DNA of 64,000 bases from Meiothermus cerbereus DSM 11376 (GCF_000620065.1 NZ_JHVI01000011.1:1-64000); one strand, 5' to 3'. Positions 34,894 through 44,499 are shown, numbered from the stretch's first letter. Translations and numbers: made by a program. Notes: generated by a model not told the origin, from the letters alone.

Positions 34894-34923
34894 TTATACT
34901 CCAACTCGGGCAATTATGGCAAA
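34894..34923 (-). promoter_or_regulatory. Promoter of gyrA
   Basis: On the minus strand TTGCCA (34918-34923), an 18-base spacer and a perfect TATAAT (34894-34899), about 70 bases before the start. A small hairpin (GCACG, 4-nt loop, CGTGC) lies in the leader. Confidence 0.7.
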
Positions 34924-35241
34924 AACAGAAAATGTGCAGGGCCCGTCAAACAGTTGACGGAGTTGAGAAATTGTTTTGCTTGGTTGGGCTGGGCTAAAGC
35001 GTTGTTTTGGAAGGTGGTTTAGCTCTGGCCACAGCGGAACGCTGCGGATGATGGGGGTGGTGGGATTGTAGCCACCCCTGTTTTGGAGCCAGGCACACGA
35101 TCTGCCAGCCGCGTGGAAGCGCGATAGGGGCTACTTTATACTCAAGCAGACATAGCGGTTCGCGCGAATGCCGGATGGGGCTTCACATTTGCCAACCTGA
35201 GGCTGGTGTTTGCGAGAAACGCAAGCAATGCGGAGGAATCC
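34924..35241. other. Intergenic region between gyrA and glpK
   Basis: About 320 bases between divergent genes. A TATACT hexamer lies at about 35137-35142 on the plus strand without a good -35. The glpK ribosome binding site GGAGGAA is at 35232-35238. No gene or known RNA motif seen. Confidence 0.45.
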
Positions 35242-36732
<1,491 letters not shown>

Positions 36733-36785
36733 CTTTCATACCCGCGTCACACCGGGGTGCTAGGATTGAGGCTGGAGGGTCAATT

Positions 36786-37124
36786 ATGGATTTCAAAGAA
36801 CTGGCCAACAAAGCCCGCGAGGCTGCCGAAAATGCACTCAAGCAGGCCGAAGCTAAATTCAACGAGGTGAAAGCCAACCTCGACAAGGACGGCGATGGAG
36901 TGCCGGATCAGCTCGAGGGGGTCTTGAACCAGGCCAAGCAAGCCACCGAACAGGCCAAAGCCAAGTTCGAGGAGCTGAAGTCTAACCTGGACAAGGATGG
37001 CGACGGCCTTCCCGACCAGATCAAGCACCTGAGCGAGCAGGCCCGGCAGGCCGCCGAGCAGGCCAGGGCCAAGGCCGAAGAGCTGGCCAAGGCCGCCCAG
37101 GAGCGCCTGGGCAAAAAGAGCTAG
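36786..37124 (+). CDS. Helical repeat protein with two calcium-binding-like loops
   Basis: A small (112-residue) highly charged protein of unknown function made of two near-identical halves. Each half has an amphipathic alanine/lysine/glutamate-rich helix (AKFNEVKANL; AKFEELKSNL) followed by the loop DKDGDGVPDQLE or DKDGDGLPDQIK. These loops have the DxDxDG spacing of EF-hand and thrombospondin-type-3 calcium sites. A third helix rich in alanine, glutamine and lysine ends the chain. There is no signal peptide, so it is probably cytoplasmic. GGAGGG and a TAGGAT box (36761-36766) precede the ATG, and a terminator follows, so it is a one-gene unit. Confidence 0.7.
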   Translation: MDFKELANKAREAAENALKQAEAKFNEVKANLDKDGDGVPDQLEGVLNQAKQATEQAKAKFEELKSNLDKDGDGLPDQIKHLSEQARQAAEQARAKAEELAKAAQERLGKKS

Positions 37125-37140
37125 GGGAGTGCTGAACATC

Positions 37141-37169
37141 AGGGGCTGCACGGCCCCTGGTGTTTTTTT
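37141..37169 (+). terminator. Terminator of the helical repeat gene
   Basis: AGGGGC, loop TGCACG, then GCCCCT at 37141-37158, followed after a few bases by seven T. It serves the plus-strand gene; the converging DUF4388 gene ends inside the T run. Confidence 0.75.
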
Positions 37170-37926
37170 ACAAAGAAGGCCAGACCAGCACCTCTTGGCC
37201 CACCCGCAGGTTGTGAAAAAACAGGGCGTCGGAAGAGAGCAGCAACTGCGGGCCGGCGTTGCTTTTGGCCTCGACAGGCAGTTGCAGAATGCGATTTTCT
37301 GCGCGCACCTCAACTTGTGCAAAAGAACCAAAGTGGCTGCGCCAGGCCCGCAGAAGCTGGGAATCTATACGGGCCACGGCAGAACCCTCGAGCCTGGCCA
37401 CTACCAGGCGTACCGTATGGGGGGTGCGGGTGGTAATCTGCACCAGGCCCAGCCGGGCTAAACGGCTTACGTTAAGGTTCACCGCGTCGTTGGAAAGCCC
37501 GCTTGCCAATGCAAGGTCGAAGAGGCTGATGGGCTTGCTCATGTGCTGTAGTAGCTCAAACTCATCGGGCGAGAGGGTGAGGTGGGTGGTGCGGTTGGCA
37601 TCGGTAAGTTGCACCTGATCGAAGGGGCTCAGGTCGAGGCGCATATCCATAAAGCGGATGGCCTCGAGCAGGTAGTTGTCGAGAGAACCTTGCAGGCTCG
37701 ATTGCCTGGCCCGTTCTCCCACCAAAAAGCGAAACTTGCCCTCCTTGAGGGACAGAATCTGGAACAGGCCGTCACGGCCTATCTGGTTTTTGTACTGTGC
37801 GTGAACCGGCTGGCCTTGCTCGAGGTAGACCTCACCCCCCGGAACCTTGAACGCCCCGGTTTGTCGGGCCTGTGAGAGCAGTTGCAAAAGCTCGATGGGG
37901 CCCAAAAGCTCGAACGTGCCGTCCAT
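37168..37926 (-). CDS. DUF4388 (PATAN-like) protein
   Basis: A 252-residue protein. The N-terminal ~75 residues, GTFELLGPIELLQLLSQARQTGAFKV followed by a strand VYLEQGQPVHAQYKNQIGRDGLFQIL, are the DUF4388 domain found in signalling proteins of Deinococcota, cyanobacteria and myxobacteria. It is followed by a winged-helix-like region (TLSPDEFELLQHMSKPISLFDLALASGLSNDAVNLNVSRLARLGLVQI) that could bind DNA or protein. A GAGG box lies eight bases before the ATG. A paralogue is encoded at 40861-41646, with the same domain order. No partner sensor gene is adjacent. Function is unknown; a regulatory role is inferred. Confidence 0.75.
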   Translation of the reverse strand: MDGTFELLGPIELLQLLSQARQTGAFKVPGGEVYLEQGQPVHAQYKNQIGRDGLFQILSLKEGKFRFLVGERARQSSLQGSLDNYLLEAIRFMDMRLDLSPFDQVQLTDANRTTHLTLSPDEFELLQHMSKPISLFDLALASGLSNDAVNLNVSRLARLGLVQITTRTPHTVRLVVARLEGSAVARIDSQLLRAWRSHFGSFAQVEVRAENRILQLPVEAKSNAGPQLLLSSDALFFHNLRVGQEVLVWPSL

Positions 37927-38117
37927 ATCAGTCGCCTCGTATACCTTACAATAAAGCCAATTTTTGCTTGTGCCAGCCAGCTTTTGACCAAACAGGGGTT
38001 GGCCGGAGGGAAAATGCTTTCCAGCTACCGTTTAGCAGTGGCTCACCCACCATAAAAAAGCCGTTCAGGTGTGGTCTGGCATGAGCCATTAGAACCCGTC
38101 CTGAACGACACTTATTC

Positions 38118-38194
38118 TGGTCGAGGCGAGAGGATTTGAACCTCCGACCACACCCACCCCAAGGGTGTGCGCTACCAGGCTGCGCTACGCCTCG
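38118..38194 (-). tRNA. tRNA-Pro (anticodon GGG)
   Basis: A complete cloverleaf on the minus strand, 77 nt including an encoded CCA. The acceptor stem CGAGGCG pairs with CGCCTCG. The anticodon stem CACCC/GGGTG encloses the loop TTGGGGT, giving anticodon GGG, and the T-loop is GGTTCAAATCC. The CGxxx start with discriminator A fits proline. Confidence 0.95.
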
Positions 38195-38231
38195 AAACTT
38201 TTTACCTGGGCCAAAGCCTCAGGCACACACA

Positions 38232-38260
38232 AGTCTAGCGACCTGAGGTCAAAACGTCAA
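38232..38260 (-). promoter_or_regulatory. Promoter of tRNA-Pro
   Basis: On the minus strand TTGACG (38255-38260), 17 bases, TAGACT (38232-38237). It is back to back with the tRNA-Ile promoter. Confidence 0.65.
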
Positions 38261-38269
38261 CACATTGGC

Positions 38270-38298
38270 TTGACCTCTGGCAAAGCCACCGCTATACT
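38270..38298 (+). promoter_or_regulatory. Promoter of tRNA-Ile
   Basis: TTGACC (38270-38275), 17 bases, TATACT (38293-38298), 15 bases before the mature tRNA. Only nine bases separate its -35 from that of tRNA-Pro. Confidence 0.7.
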
Positions 38299-38313
38299 CA
38301 TAACTCGCTGTGG

Positions 38314-38390
38314 GGGCGGTTAGCTCAGCTGGTTAGAGCACACGCCTGATAAGCGTGAGGTCCCGGGTTCGAGTCCCGGATCGCCCACCA
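38314..38390 (+). tRNA. tRNA-Ile (anticodon GAT)
   Basis: A complete 77-nt tRNA with an encoded CCA. The acceptor stem GGGCGGT pairs with ATCGCCC (one G-U). The anticodon stem CACGC/GCGTG encloses CTGATAA, giving anticodon GAT. The T-loop is GGTTCGAGTCC. It is a stand-alone gene, not inside an rRNA operon. Confidence 0.96.
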
Positions 38391-38404
38391 AGTCCAGGAC
38401 GAGA

Positions 38405-38433
38405 AAAACCGGAGTCGCTAAGGCTCCGGTTTT
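38405..38433 (+). terminator. Terminator of tRNA-Ile
   Basis: AAAACCGGAG and CTCCGGTTTT form a 10-bp stem 15 bases after the tRNA, followed by a T-rich stretch. Confidence 0.8.
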
Positions 38434-38497
38434 CGCTTTATATAGGCTATAAGCCCGCTGCTTGGGTTCTTTAGGCCGAACTCGAGCGAGCCCAGTG

Positions 38498-39844
38498 CTA
38501 GTAATACCTGGACGGGTCCACGTAGCGAAAGTTGCCGTTGTTGTCAATAACGATTACCCGGAACCACATCTGATCGCTGGGGATGAGCACGCCCCCGCCG
38601 GTAAAGCCAATCACCTGACCCTGGCTAACCCGCTGGCCCACCGATACCCGGGGCTCAAGCACATTCACATACTGGGTGGCAATCTGGTCGGAGTGGCGGA
38701 TGGTTAGGGTGTAGCCCAGGTTGGCAATAAACAGGCTGTCAATGACCACCCCGTCGGCGGCGGCCACAATGGGGCTGGAGGCCTCGGCCCCCTGGAGGGT
38801 TTGCCAGTCGTTGCCTTGAAAGCCATAGGGCTCGGCGACGCGGCCACCACGTACTGGGAATTGCAAAGCCCCCACCACCTCGCGCGGAACCGCAGGGGTC
38901 TCGCGCTCGCGGCGGGCCGCTTCTTCGCGCTGGCGTTGGGTGAGCAACGCCCGTTCTCGCTGGGCTTGTAGCTCGCGTCTTCGACGCTCTTCCTCGGCCC
39001 GACGGCGCTCCTCGGCGATGCGCCGCAGCTCGGCGGCAATGCGGCTTTGCAGTACCTGCAGCTCGGCCCGGAGCTGGGCCTGGGCTTGCAGGGTTTCGCG
39101 CAGAAGCACCTGTCGGCCAGCCTGCTGCTGCCGCAGGTTGGCGACGGTTAGCAGCACGGCTTGGCGGTTTTGGGCCAGGGCGGCGATGCGCTGCTGCCGT
39201 TCGGCCCGACGCTCGCTAAGGGTATTCACCAGTAGCTCCAGCCGTACCTGCTCTTCGCCGAGCTGGCGCACGGTGTTTTTGATGCGTTCCATAAGGTCGG
39301 TCTGGTGCTGCCCCAGCACCCCTACCCAGCGGCTGCGCACCGACAAGTCGGTGAAGGACTCGGCCCGCAAAAGAGGTAAATAGCGCCCGGCCCGCTCGCG
39401 GTGCAGGCTTTGTAGCAGCGCCGAAAGCCGCTCGCGCAGGCCCTCGAGCTCCTTTTGCAGGCTGGCTATGCGGGCCTCGGCCTGTTTTTTCTGGCCCTCA
39501 AGCAGCTCTATTTGCCGGGTTAGCTCGGCCCGTTCGCGCTCGAGGCGGGTGATTTCGGCCTCGAGGCGGCGCAGTTCTTGGAGCTTTTGCCTGGTAGCGG
39601 CGTCGAGGTTGGCCAGGTCGCGGTTGAGCTGCTCAATGCGCTGTTGCTGGAGCTGAAGGAGCCGACGGTTTTGTTCGGCTTGCTGCTGTAGCTGGTTGAG
39701 GTTGGCCTGGCCCAGGGCCCCGGACTGAAAGGCCAAGGCCAACAGCAAGCCCGTAAGCCAGAAAGCCTGGGCGATATTGCTGTAAATACCCCAGGCCCCT
39801 TGCGGGCTATTTTTTTTAGCCCCCACCGCTGGGCTCTGCTTCAT
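38498..39844 (-). CDS. EnvC-like protein with degenerate LytM (M23) domain
   Basis: A 448-residue exported protein: an N-terminal hydrophobic segment (AFWLTGLLLALAFQSGALGQ), a long coiled coil from about residue 50 to 310 rich in Q, E, R and L, and a C-terminal peptidase-M23 fold starting at VVGALQFPVRGGRVAEPYGF. The zinc-binding residues of active M23 enzymes are not visible: where an HxGxD is expected the sequence reads TLQGAEASSP, and the HLHFE position reads QMWFRV. So it is probably an activator, like EnvC, not a hydrolase itself. It overlaps the ftsX stop by four bases, and FtsX-EnvC partners regulate cell-wall amidases at division. The pairing strongly supports this role. Confidence 0.85.
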   Translation of the reverse strand: MKQSPAVGAKKNSPQGAWGIYSNIAQAFWLTGLLLALAFQSGALGQANLNQLQQQAEQNRRLLQLQQQRIEQLNRDLANLDAATRQKLQELRRLEAEITRLERERAELTRQIELLEGQKKQAEARIASLQKELEGLRERLSALLQSLHRERAGRYLPLLRAESFTDLSVRSRWVGVLGQHQTDLMERIKNTVRQLGEEQVRLELLVNTLSERRAERQQRIAALAQNRQAVLLTVANLRQQQAGRQVLLRETLQAQAQLRAELQVLQSRIAAELRRIAEERRRAEEERRRRELQAQRERALLTQRQREEAARRERETPAVPREVVGALQFPVRGGRVAEPYGFQGNDWQTLQGAEASSPIVAAADGVVIDSLFIANLGYTLTIRHSDQIATQYVNVLEPRVSVGQRVSQGQVIGFTGGGVLIPSDQMWFRVIVIDNNGNFRYVDPSRYY

Positions 39845-40701
39845 AGGTCGGTCTCCCGCAGGTTGGCCCGGCTGGCCAGGTAGGCCCCGGTGGCCCCCAG
39901 CAGAACCGCCAGCACCAGCATGGCCCCGGCGGCTCGAGCCAGGTCGCCATCGGCCAGCACGGGTACGAAGGGCAGCAGGTTTTGCAGGGCCTGGGCCAAA
40001 AAGCGATAGGAAACCACCCCCAGTCCCAGCGCTACCAGGCCCGCAGCCAGGGTGAGCAGGGTTCCCTCGGCCACAAAGGGCCCCTGGATGAAGCGCCGGG
40101 TGGCCCCTACAAGCTGCATCACCCGTAGTTCCTCGCGCCGGTTTTCGATGGAAAGCCGGATCGTGCCCATTACGCTAAAAAGTGTGTCCAGAAGAAGCAA
40201 CAAGACCAGTATGTTTACGGCTACCCGCAAACCCCCCAGCACCCGCACCAGCTGCTCGGTAAGGGCGCCACCATACTCCACGCTGTCTACGCCCTCCAGC
40301 CGGGCTACCCGTCGCCCCACTTCGCGCACCGCCTGGGGGTCGTTCAGCCTGAGCCGGATGGTGTCGGGAAGGGGGTTCTGGATAAACTCGCGGGCCTGGG
40401 CCAGATAGGGATAATCCAGCTGGAGCGTGGCCAGGGCCTCTTCTTTGGTTTGTAGCCGGGCCTCGCTGACCTCAGGCCAGGTTTTAATCTGGTTGAGGAT
40501 ATCGCTGGCCTGGGCGCCGGGCTTGAGAAAAGCAGCCACCTCCAGTTCGCGCTCGAGGGTGGCCACCACCCGATCCAGGTTCCACAGCAGCAACCCCAGC
40601 AAAAACAGGAGCGAAAACGATACCAGGGCGGTAAAAAAGGTAGCCAGGGTACTGGTTAGGTGTTGACGCAACGAACGCAAAGCCTGAGAAAAAGCGTACA
40701 C
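39841..40701 (-). CDS. ftsX: Cell-division protein FtsX
   Basis: A 286-residue membrane protein of the FtsX type: a first membrane segment at residues 20-43, an extracellular domain (about 45-165) that in relatives contacts EnvC or another activator, and three further membrane segments with the conserved NRREELRVMQLVGATRRFIQGPFVAEG cytoplasmic coupling segment. The start is a GTG at 40701, judged leaderless. FtsX normally works with the ATPase FtsE, but no ftsE gene lies beside it; FtsE must be encoded elsewhere. It is co-transcribed with the EnvC-like gene. Confidence 0.92.
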   Translation of the reverse strand: MYAFSQALRSLRQHLTSTLATFFTALVSFSLLFLLGLLLWNLDRVVATLERELEVAAFLKPGAQASDILNQIKTWPEVSEARLQTKEEALATLQLDYPYLAQAREFIQNPLPDTIRLRLNDPQAVREVGRRVARLEGVDSVEYGGALTEQLVRVLGGLRVAVNILVLLLLLDTLFSVMGTIRLSIENRREELRVMQLVGATRRFIQGPFVAEGTLLTLAAGLVALGLGVVSYRFLAQALQNLLPFVPVLADGDLARAAGAMLVLAVLLGATGAYLASRANLRETDL

Positions 40702-40707
40702 GACATT

Positions 40708-40713
40708 AGTGTA
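40708..40713 (-). promoter_or_regulatory. Leaderless -10 box of ftsX
   Basis: TACACT on the minus strand, 6 nt before the GTG at 40701; no Shine-Dalgarno sequence. Confidence 0.5.
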
Positions 40714-40860
40714 TCTGCTGCCACCCGCCGATGGGTGAATCCCGGCTTAGTGCTGTATTTTTTAGGGAGGCCACCGGTTTGAACAAAGACAAAGCCACTT
40801 GCTGTGTAGAATATGCTTGTTGTGCGACCTTGAGCCATTTTTCTTACAGGAGGCCGGAAT

Positions 40861-41646
40861 GTGCTGAGCGGAAACCTGGCAGAGTTCCCCCTTTTAAGGC
40901 TCTTGGAGACCCTGATGGGGGCGGCCAGGGGTGGGGCTTTACTCATCGAGCACCCCAGTTTTGCGGGCGCTATTTATCTGGAGGGGGGTCATCCGGTGCA
41001 TGCCCAGGCTGGTTCACTGCGGGGTTTGGAGGCCCTCGAGCTTCTGGCCGGCCTGCGCTCTGCGCCGTTTCGCTTCGACTCCGAACAGCAGACCCAAGAG
41101 CGCAGCATCGAGCCTGGCCTGAGAACCCACCGGCTCATCCTGCACCAGTTCGAAGCCTGGAAGGAGATAGATCTGCCCGACAACTGGGAGCTGCTGCTAC
41201 AGGCCCGTCCTGCCCAGGGCCATACCCAGCTCAGCCCCCTCGAGGTTAGCGTGCTAACCCAGGCCCAGGGGAAAAGCCTGGCCCAGGCATTGACACATGG
41301 ACGGCTCTCACCCCTCGAGACGGCCCAGGTGCTCAACAAACTTTTGCGTTTGGGCTTGCTCGAGGCCCGGATGCACCTGCAAGTACAACCGGAACCCCTG
41401 GTGGCGCTCACCCTGTACGGCGCAGGGCAGGGGGTGGCCGCCATCGACGAGGAGCTGTTTTTGCGCTGGCAAAGGTTGTTGGGGGGAGGGTTTGTGGTGC
41501 GTGTGCGTAGTAAAACCCAGGAAACCACCCTGCGCCCCGAGCCCCGCCTAAATATGCAGGGCCGGGTGGGGCTTTTCGAACGCGACTTGCGTCAACTGCG
41601 CCTCAGCCGGGGTGTAGCGGTAGAAGTCTGGCCAGAGGCCAGGTAA
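40861..41646 (+). CDS. DUF4388 protein, paralogue
   Basis: A 261-residue paralogue of the protein encoded at 37168-37926. The start is a GTG at 40861 with AGGAGG seven bases upstream. The N-terminal domain reads LSGNLAEFPLLRLLETLMGAARGGALLIEH with the strand AIYLEGGHPVHAQAGSLRGLEALELLAGL; a winged-helix-like middle (TQLSPLEVSVLTQAQGKSLAQALTHGRLSPLETAQVLNKLLRLGLLEA) and a C-terminal region ending in VAVEVWPEAR follow. Both proteins end in a similar V-x-V-W-P motif. It lies 15 bases before the symporter gene and may be co-transcribed with it. A regulatory or scaffolding role is inferred. Confidence 0.72.
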   Translation: MLSGNLAEFPLLRLLETLMGAARGGALLIEHPSFAGAIYLEGGHPVHAQAGSLRGLEALELLAGLRSAPFRFDSEQQTQERSIEPGLRTHRLILHQFEAWKEIDLPDNWELLLQARPAQGHTQLSPLEVSVLTQAQGKSLAQALTHGRLSPLETAQVLNKLLRLGLLEARMHLQVQPEPLVALTLYGAGQGVAAIDEELFLRWQRLLGGGFVVRVRSKTQETTLRPEPRLNMQGRVGLFERDLRQLRLSRGVAVEVWPEAR

Positions 41647-41661
41647 AACAAAGGCGGCCTT

Positions 41662-43041
41662 ATGGATCTACTTGCGCTTAACGACTATATCAACCGAGCG
41701 GTCTATGGCGAATGGATGATGCTGGTTTTCATCCTGGTGGGCCTGTACCTGTCGCTTCGCACCGGCTTTGTGCAGTTTGGTCGGCTGGGCACGGCGCTGC
41801 GCGAAACGCTGGGGGCCATACGCGAACGCTTCCTGAGTTTTGGGGGCCAGATTACGCCTTTTCAGGCCGCCATGGTCGCCGTGTCTGCTACCATCGGAAC
41901 CGGCCATATCATCGGCATGGTGGGCGCGGTAGTGCTGGGCGGTCCAGGTGCGGTGCTGTGGATGTGGATTGCGTATCTGGTGGGCATGGCTACCAAGTTT
42001 GCCGAGGCTGTTCTGGCGGTACACTTTCGGCGCCAGTACACCGATGGCTCGGTTCTGGGCGGCCCCATGGTTTATATCCGCTATGGCCTGGGCCCACGGA
42101 TGGCCTGGTTGGCGGCTTTATTCGCCCTCTTTACCGCCATTGCGGCGTTTGGGATTGGCAACCTTTCACAAGCGGGCGCGGTGGGGGCAGCCCTGGCCCA
42201 GGAATTTGACGTGCCGCCTGCCATTACTGGTTTGCTGGTGGCACTTCTGGTCGGGGTTTTGCTGGCCGGAGGCATTCGCTCGGTGGCGCGCTTCGCGCAG
42301 ATGGTGGTGCCGCTCAAGCTGGTACTGTTTCTGGTGGCGATTCTGCCGCTGCTCTTGATGCACCTTCAGAACCTTCCCGCTGCGCTGGCGCTGATTGTTT
42401 CTTCGGCTTTGAGCTTTCAGGCGGCTGCGGGGGGGGTGGCCGGGGCTGCGGTATCGCTGGGCCTGGCCGAAATCCTTAAAGCCGGCGTGGGGCGGGGTAT
42501 TTTTGCCAACGAAGCCGGGCTAGGCTCAGCGGCCATTGCCCATGCCCAGGCCCAGGTAGACCACCCGGTGCGGCAGGGCTTCTGGGGCCTGACCGAGATG
42601 CTTTTGAGCCTGACGGTTACTACCCTGATGGCCCTGACCTTCATCGCCAGTGGGCTCTGGCAGTCATATTTAGGGGGCGACCGGGTAGAGGCGGCCCGTG
42701 CTTTGTTCGCCGAGCATCCGCTGGGGGTAGCCCTGCTGGGGCTGCTGCTGGCTGTTTTTGCTTTGGGCACTATGGTTTCGTGGGGTTTTTATGGCGAAGA
42801 GGGCGCAGCCTATCTGTTTGGCGAGGGCATCCGCTGGCCTTACCGCCTGACCTTTGCGACCTTTGCTTTTGTGGGGCCACTGGGTGGCCTGGCCGCCCTG
42901 ACCAGCGTGGCCGATACCTTGAATGGCCTGATGGCCATTCCCAACCTGATTGCTCTGCTGGCCCTGGGGGGGCTGGTGGGCCGGCTGGTGCGGGAGTTTT
43001 TCGGCGGGATGCCCTGGCAGCCCCCACAGGAAGAAGATTGA
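41662..43041 (+). CDS. Alanine/glycine:cation symporter (AGCS family)
   Basis: Sodium- or proton-coupled uptake of alanine or glycine. The 459-residue protein has about 10-11 membrane segments. Family signatures are MVAVSATIGTGHIIGMVGAVVLGGPGAVLWMWIAYLVGMATKFAEAVLAVHFR, TDGSVLGGPMVYIRYGLG, GRGIFANEAGLGSAAIAHAQAQ and MVSWGFYGEEGAAYLFG. An AAGG box precedes the ATG, which lies 15 bases after the DUF4388 stop. Length and motifs are standard. Confidence 0.92.
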   Translation: MDLLALNDYINRAVYGEWMMLVFILVGLYLSLRTGFVQFGRLGTALRETLGAIRERFLSFGGQITPFQAAMVAVSATIGTGHIIGMVGAVVLGGPGAVLWMWIAYLVGMATKFAEAVLAVHFRRQYTDGSVLGGPMVYIRYGLGPRMAWLAALFALFTAIAAFGIGNLSQAGAVGAALAQEFDVPPAITGLLVALLVGVLLAGGIRSVARFAQMVVPLKLVLFLVAILPLLLMHLQNLPAALALIVSSALSFQAAAGGVAGAAVSLGLAEILKAGVGRGIFANEAGLGSAAIAHAQAQVDHPVRQGFWGLTEMLLSLTVTTLMALTFIASGLWQSYLGGDRVEAARALFAEHPLGVALLGLLLAVFALGTMVSWGFYGEEGAAYLFGEGIRWPYRLTFATFAFVGPLGGLAALTSVADTLNGLMAIPNLIALLALGGLVGRLVREFFGGMPWQPPQEED

Positions 43042-43110
43042 TACCAGGGGGATGTTTTCTGGGCAGACCATCCTGCGGCTCGGGCTGCATTTAAGGAGCC
43101 AGCTTGCTTG

Positions 43111-43116
43111 TACACT
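43111..43116 (+). promoter_or_regulatory. Leaderless -10 box of ubiX
   Basis: TACACT, 6 nt before the ATG at 43123. Confidence 0.5.
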
Positions 43117-43122
43117 CGGCAC

Positions 43123-43713
43123 ATGAGCGTACCTAAGCGACTGGTGGTGGGGCTTTCGGGGGCTTCGGGGATACCTTATGCCCTGGACTTGCTGCAAACC
43201 TTGCGGCGAATCCCGGGGCTGGAAACCCACCTGGTGATGACCCAGGGGGCCAAAAGGGTTCTGGTAGAGGAAGCAGAGCTAAGCCTGGAGGCGGTGGAGG
43301 CCCTGGCCCACGTGGTGCACCGCAGCAGTGACCTGGGCGCGCCGGTTGCTTCAGGAAGTTTTCGCACCGTCGGCATGGTGGTGGTGCCGTGCAGTGCGAC
43401 CACGCTTTCCAAGGTGGCCTACGGTCTGGCCGACAACCTGCTGACCCGGGCCGCCTACGTCACCCTGAAGGAGCGACGCCCGCTGGTGCTGGTGCCGCGC
43501 GAGACCCCTTTGCCCCTGCCGAGCCTCGAGGCCATGGTCAGGGCGGCCCAGGCGGGGGCCACCATCCTGCCGGCTGCCCCCGGCTTTTACCACAAACCCA
43601 AGGCCATAGACGACCTGCTGGCCTTTATGACCCAGCGCATTCTGGATTTGTTTGGCCTCGAGTACCCCCGGGCGCCCCGCTGGGGTGAGGTGCGGGAGCT
43701 CGAGCTCGACTAG
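43123..43713 (+). CDS. ubiX: Flavin prenyltransferase UbiX
   Basis: Attaches dimethylallyl phosphate to FMN, making the prenyl-FMN cofactor of UbiD-type decarboxylases. The 196-residue protein shows the FMN-binding start KRLVVGLSGASGIPYALDLL, VPCSATTLSKVAYGLADNLLTRAAYVTLKERRPLVLVPRETPLPLPSLEAM and the C-terminal AAPGFYHKPKAIDDLLAFMTQRILD. The start at 43123 is supported by a leaderless box. No ubiD is adjacent. Its stop interlocks with the converging uppP stop within CTAG at 43710-43713. Confidence 0.95.
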   Translation: MSVPKRLVVGLSGASGIPYALDLLQTLRRIPGLETHLVMTQGAKRVLVEEAELSLEAVEALAHVVHRSSDLGAPVASGSFRTVGMVVVPCSATTLSKVAYGLADNLLTRAAYVTLKERRPLVLVPRETPLPLPSLEAMVRAAQAGATILPAAPGFYHKPKAIDDLLAFMTQRILDLFGLEYPRAPRWGEVRELELD

Positions 43714-44486
43714 CGCAGGAAAAACAACCCGTACACCACCCCAATCAGGATGCGGTAGATGGCAAAGGGCACGAAGCTGTTGCGGCTCACAAAACCCAAA
43801 AGCCAGCGCACCGTTAGCAAAGCCGACACAAAGGCCGCCAGGAAACCCACCGCCAGCAGGCCCCAGCTATCGGTGCGGAACTCGCCCATGTTGCGTACCA
43901 GCGAAAATCCGGTGGCCGAAAGCATGGTGGGTACGGCCAGGATGAAGGAAAACTCGGCTGCGGCTCGGCGCGAAAGCCCCAGGGTCATGCCCCCCACGAT
44001 GGTGGCCCCGCTGCGCGAGACCCCCGGCATCATGGCGATGGCCTGAAACAGACCGATGAACACTGCGTGAAGCGCGGGCATCTGGTTGACGTCGTCGTAG
44101 CGTTTGTGGTGCTGCAGCCAGCGATCCACAAAAAGCAAGAGGATGCCCACCCCAACCAGATTAATCACCACGATCAGGTCGTTGCCCAAAAATACGTTTT
44201 CGATAACGTCTGCCAGCAAAAAGCCCAGGATGCCGGTGGGAATGAAGGCCACAATAATGCGCTTCCAGACCTCCATATCCTGCAAGAAACGCTTGAAGTA
44301 CAGGGCCAGAACAGCCAGGATGGCTCCAAGCTGTATAACCACCACAAAGCTCTTGATGAAGGGGTCGTGCTCGATGTCGAGCTGAAGCAGGTGGGCTGCC
44401 AGGGTAAGGTGGCCGGTAGAGGAGATGGGCAAAAACTCGGTTAAGCCCTCCAGGACTCCTAGAATAAGCGCTTCGAAAACCGTCAC
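43710..44486 (-). CDS. uppP: Undecaprenyl-diphosphatase UppP (BacA)
   Basis: Recycles the cell-wall lipid carrier by dephosphorylating undecaprenyl pyrophosphate, giving low-level bacitracin resistance. The 258-residue membrane protein carries both active-site signatures: EGLTEFLPISSTGHLTLAAHLL near the N-terminus and MMPGVSRSGATIVGGMTLGLSR. About eight hydrophobic segments are seen. The start is a GTG at 44486 with a leaderless box, divergent from ispD: the two start codons are only 60 bases apart. Confidence 0.95.
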   Translation of the reverse strand: MTVFEALILGVLEGLTEFLPISSTGHLTLAAHLLQLDIEHDPFIKSFVVVIQLGAILAVLALYFKRFLQDMEVWKRIIVAFIPTGILGFLLADVIENVFLGNDLIVVINLVGVGILLLFVDRWLQHHKRYDDVNQMPALHAVFIGLFQAIAMMPGVSRSGATIVGGMTLGLSRRAAAEFSFILAVPTMLSATGFSLVRNMGEFRTDSWGLLAVGFLAAFVSALLTVRWLLGFVSRNSFVPFAIYRILIGVVYGLFFLR

Positions 44487-44493
44487 GTCCCAG

Positions 44494-44499
44494 AGGATA
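44494..44499 (-). promoter_or_regulatory. Leaderless -10 box of uppP
   Basis: TATCCT on the minus strand, 7 nt before the GTG at 44486. Confidence 0.5.
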
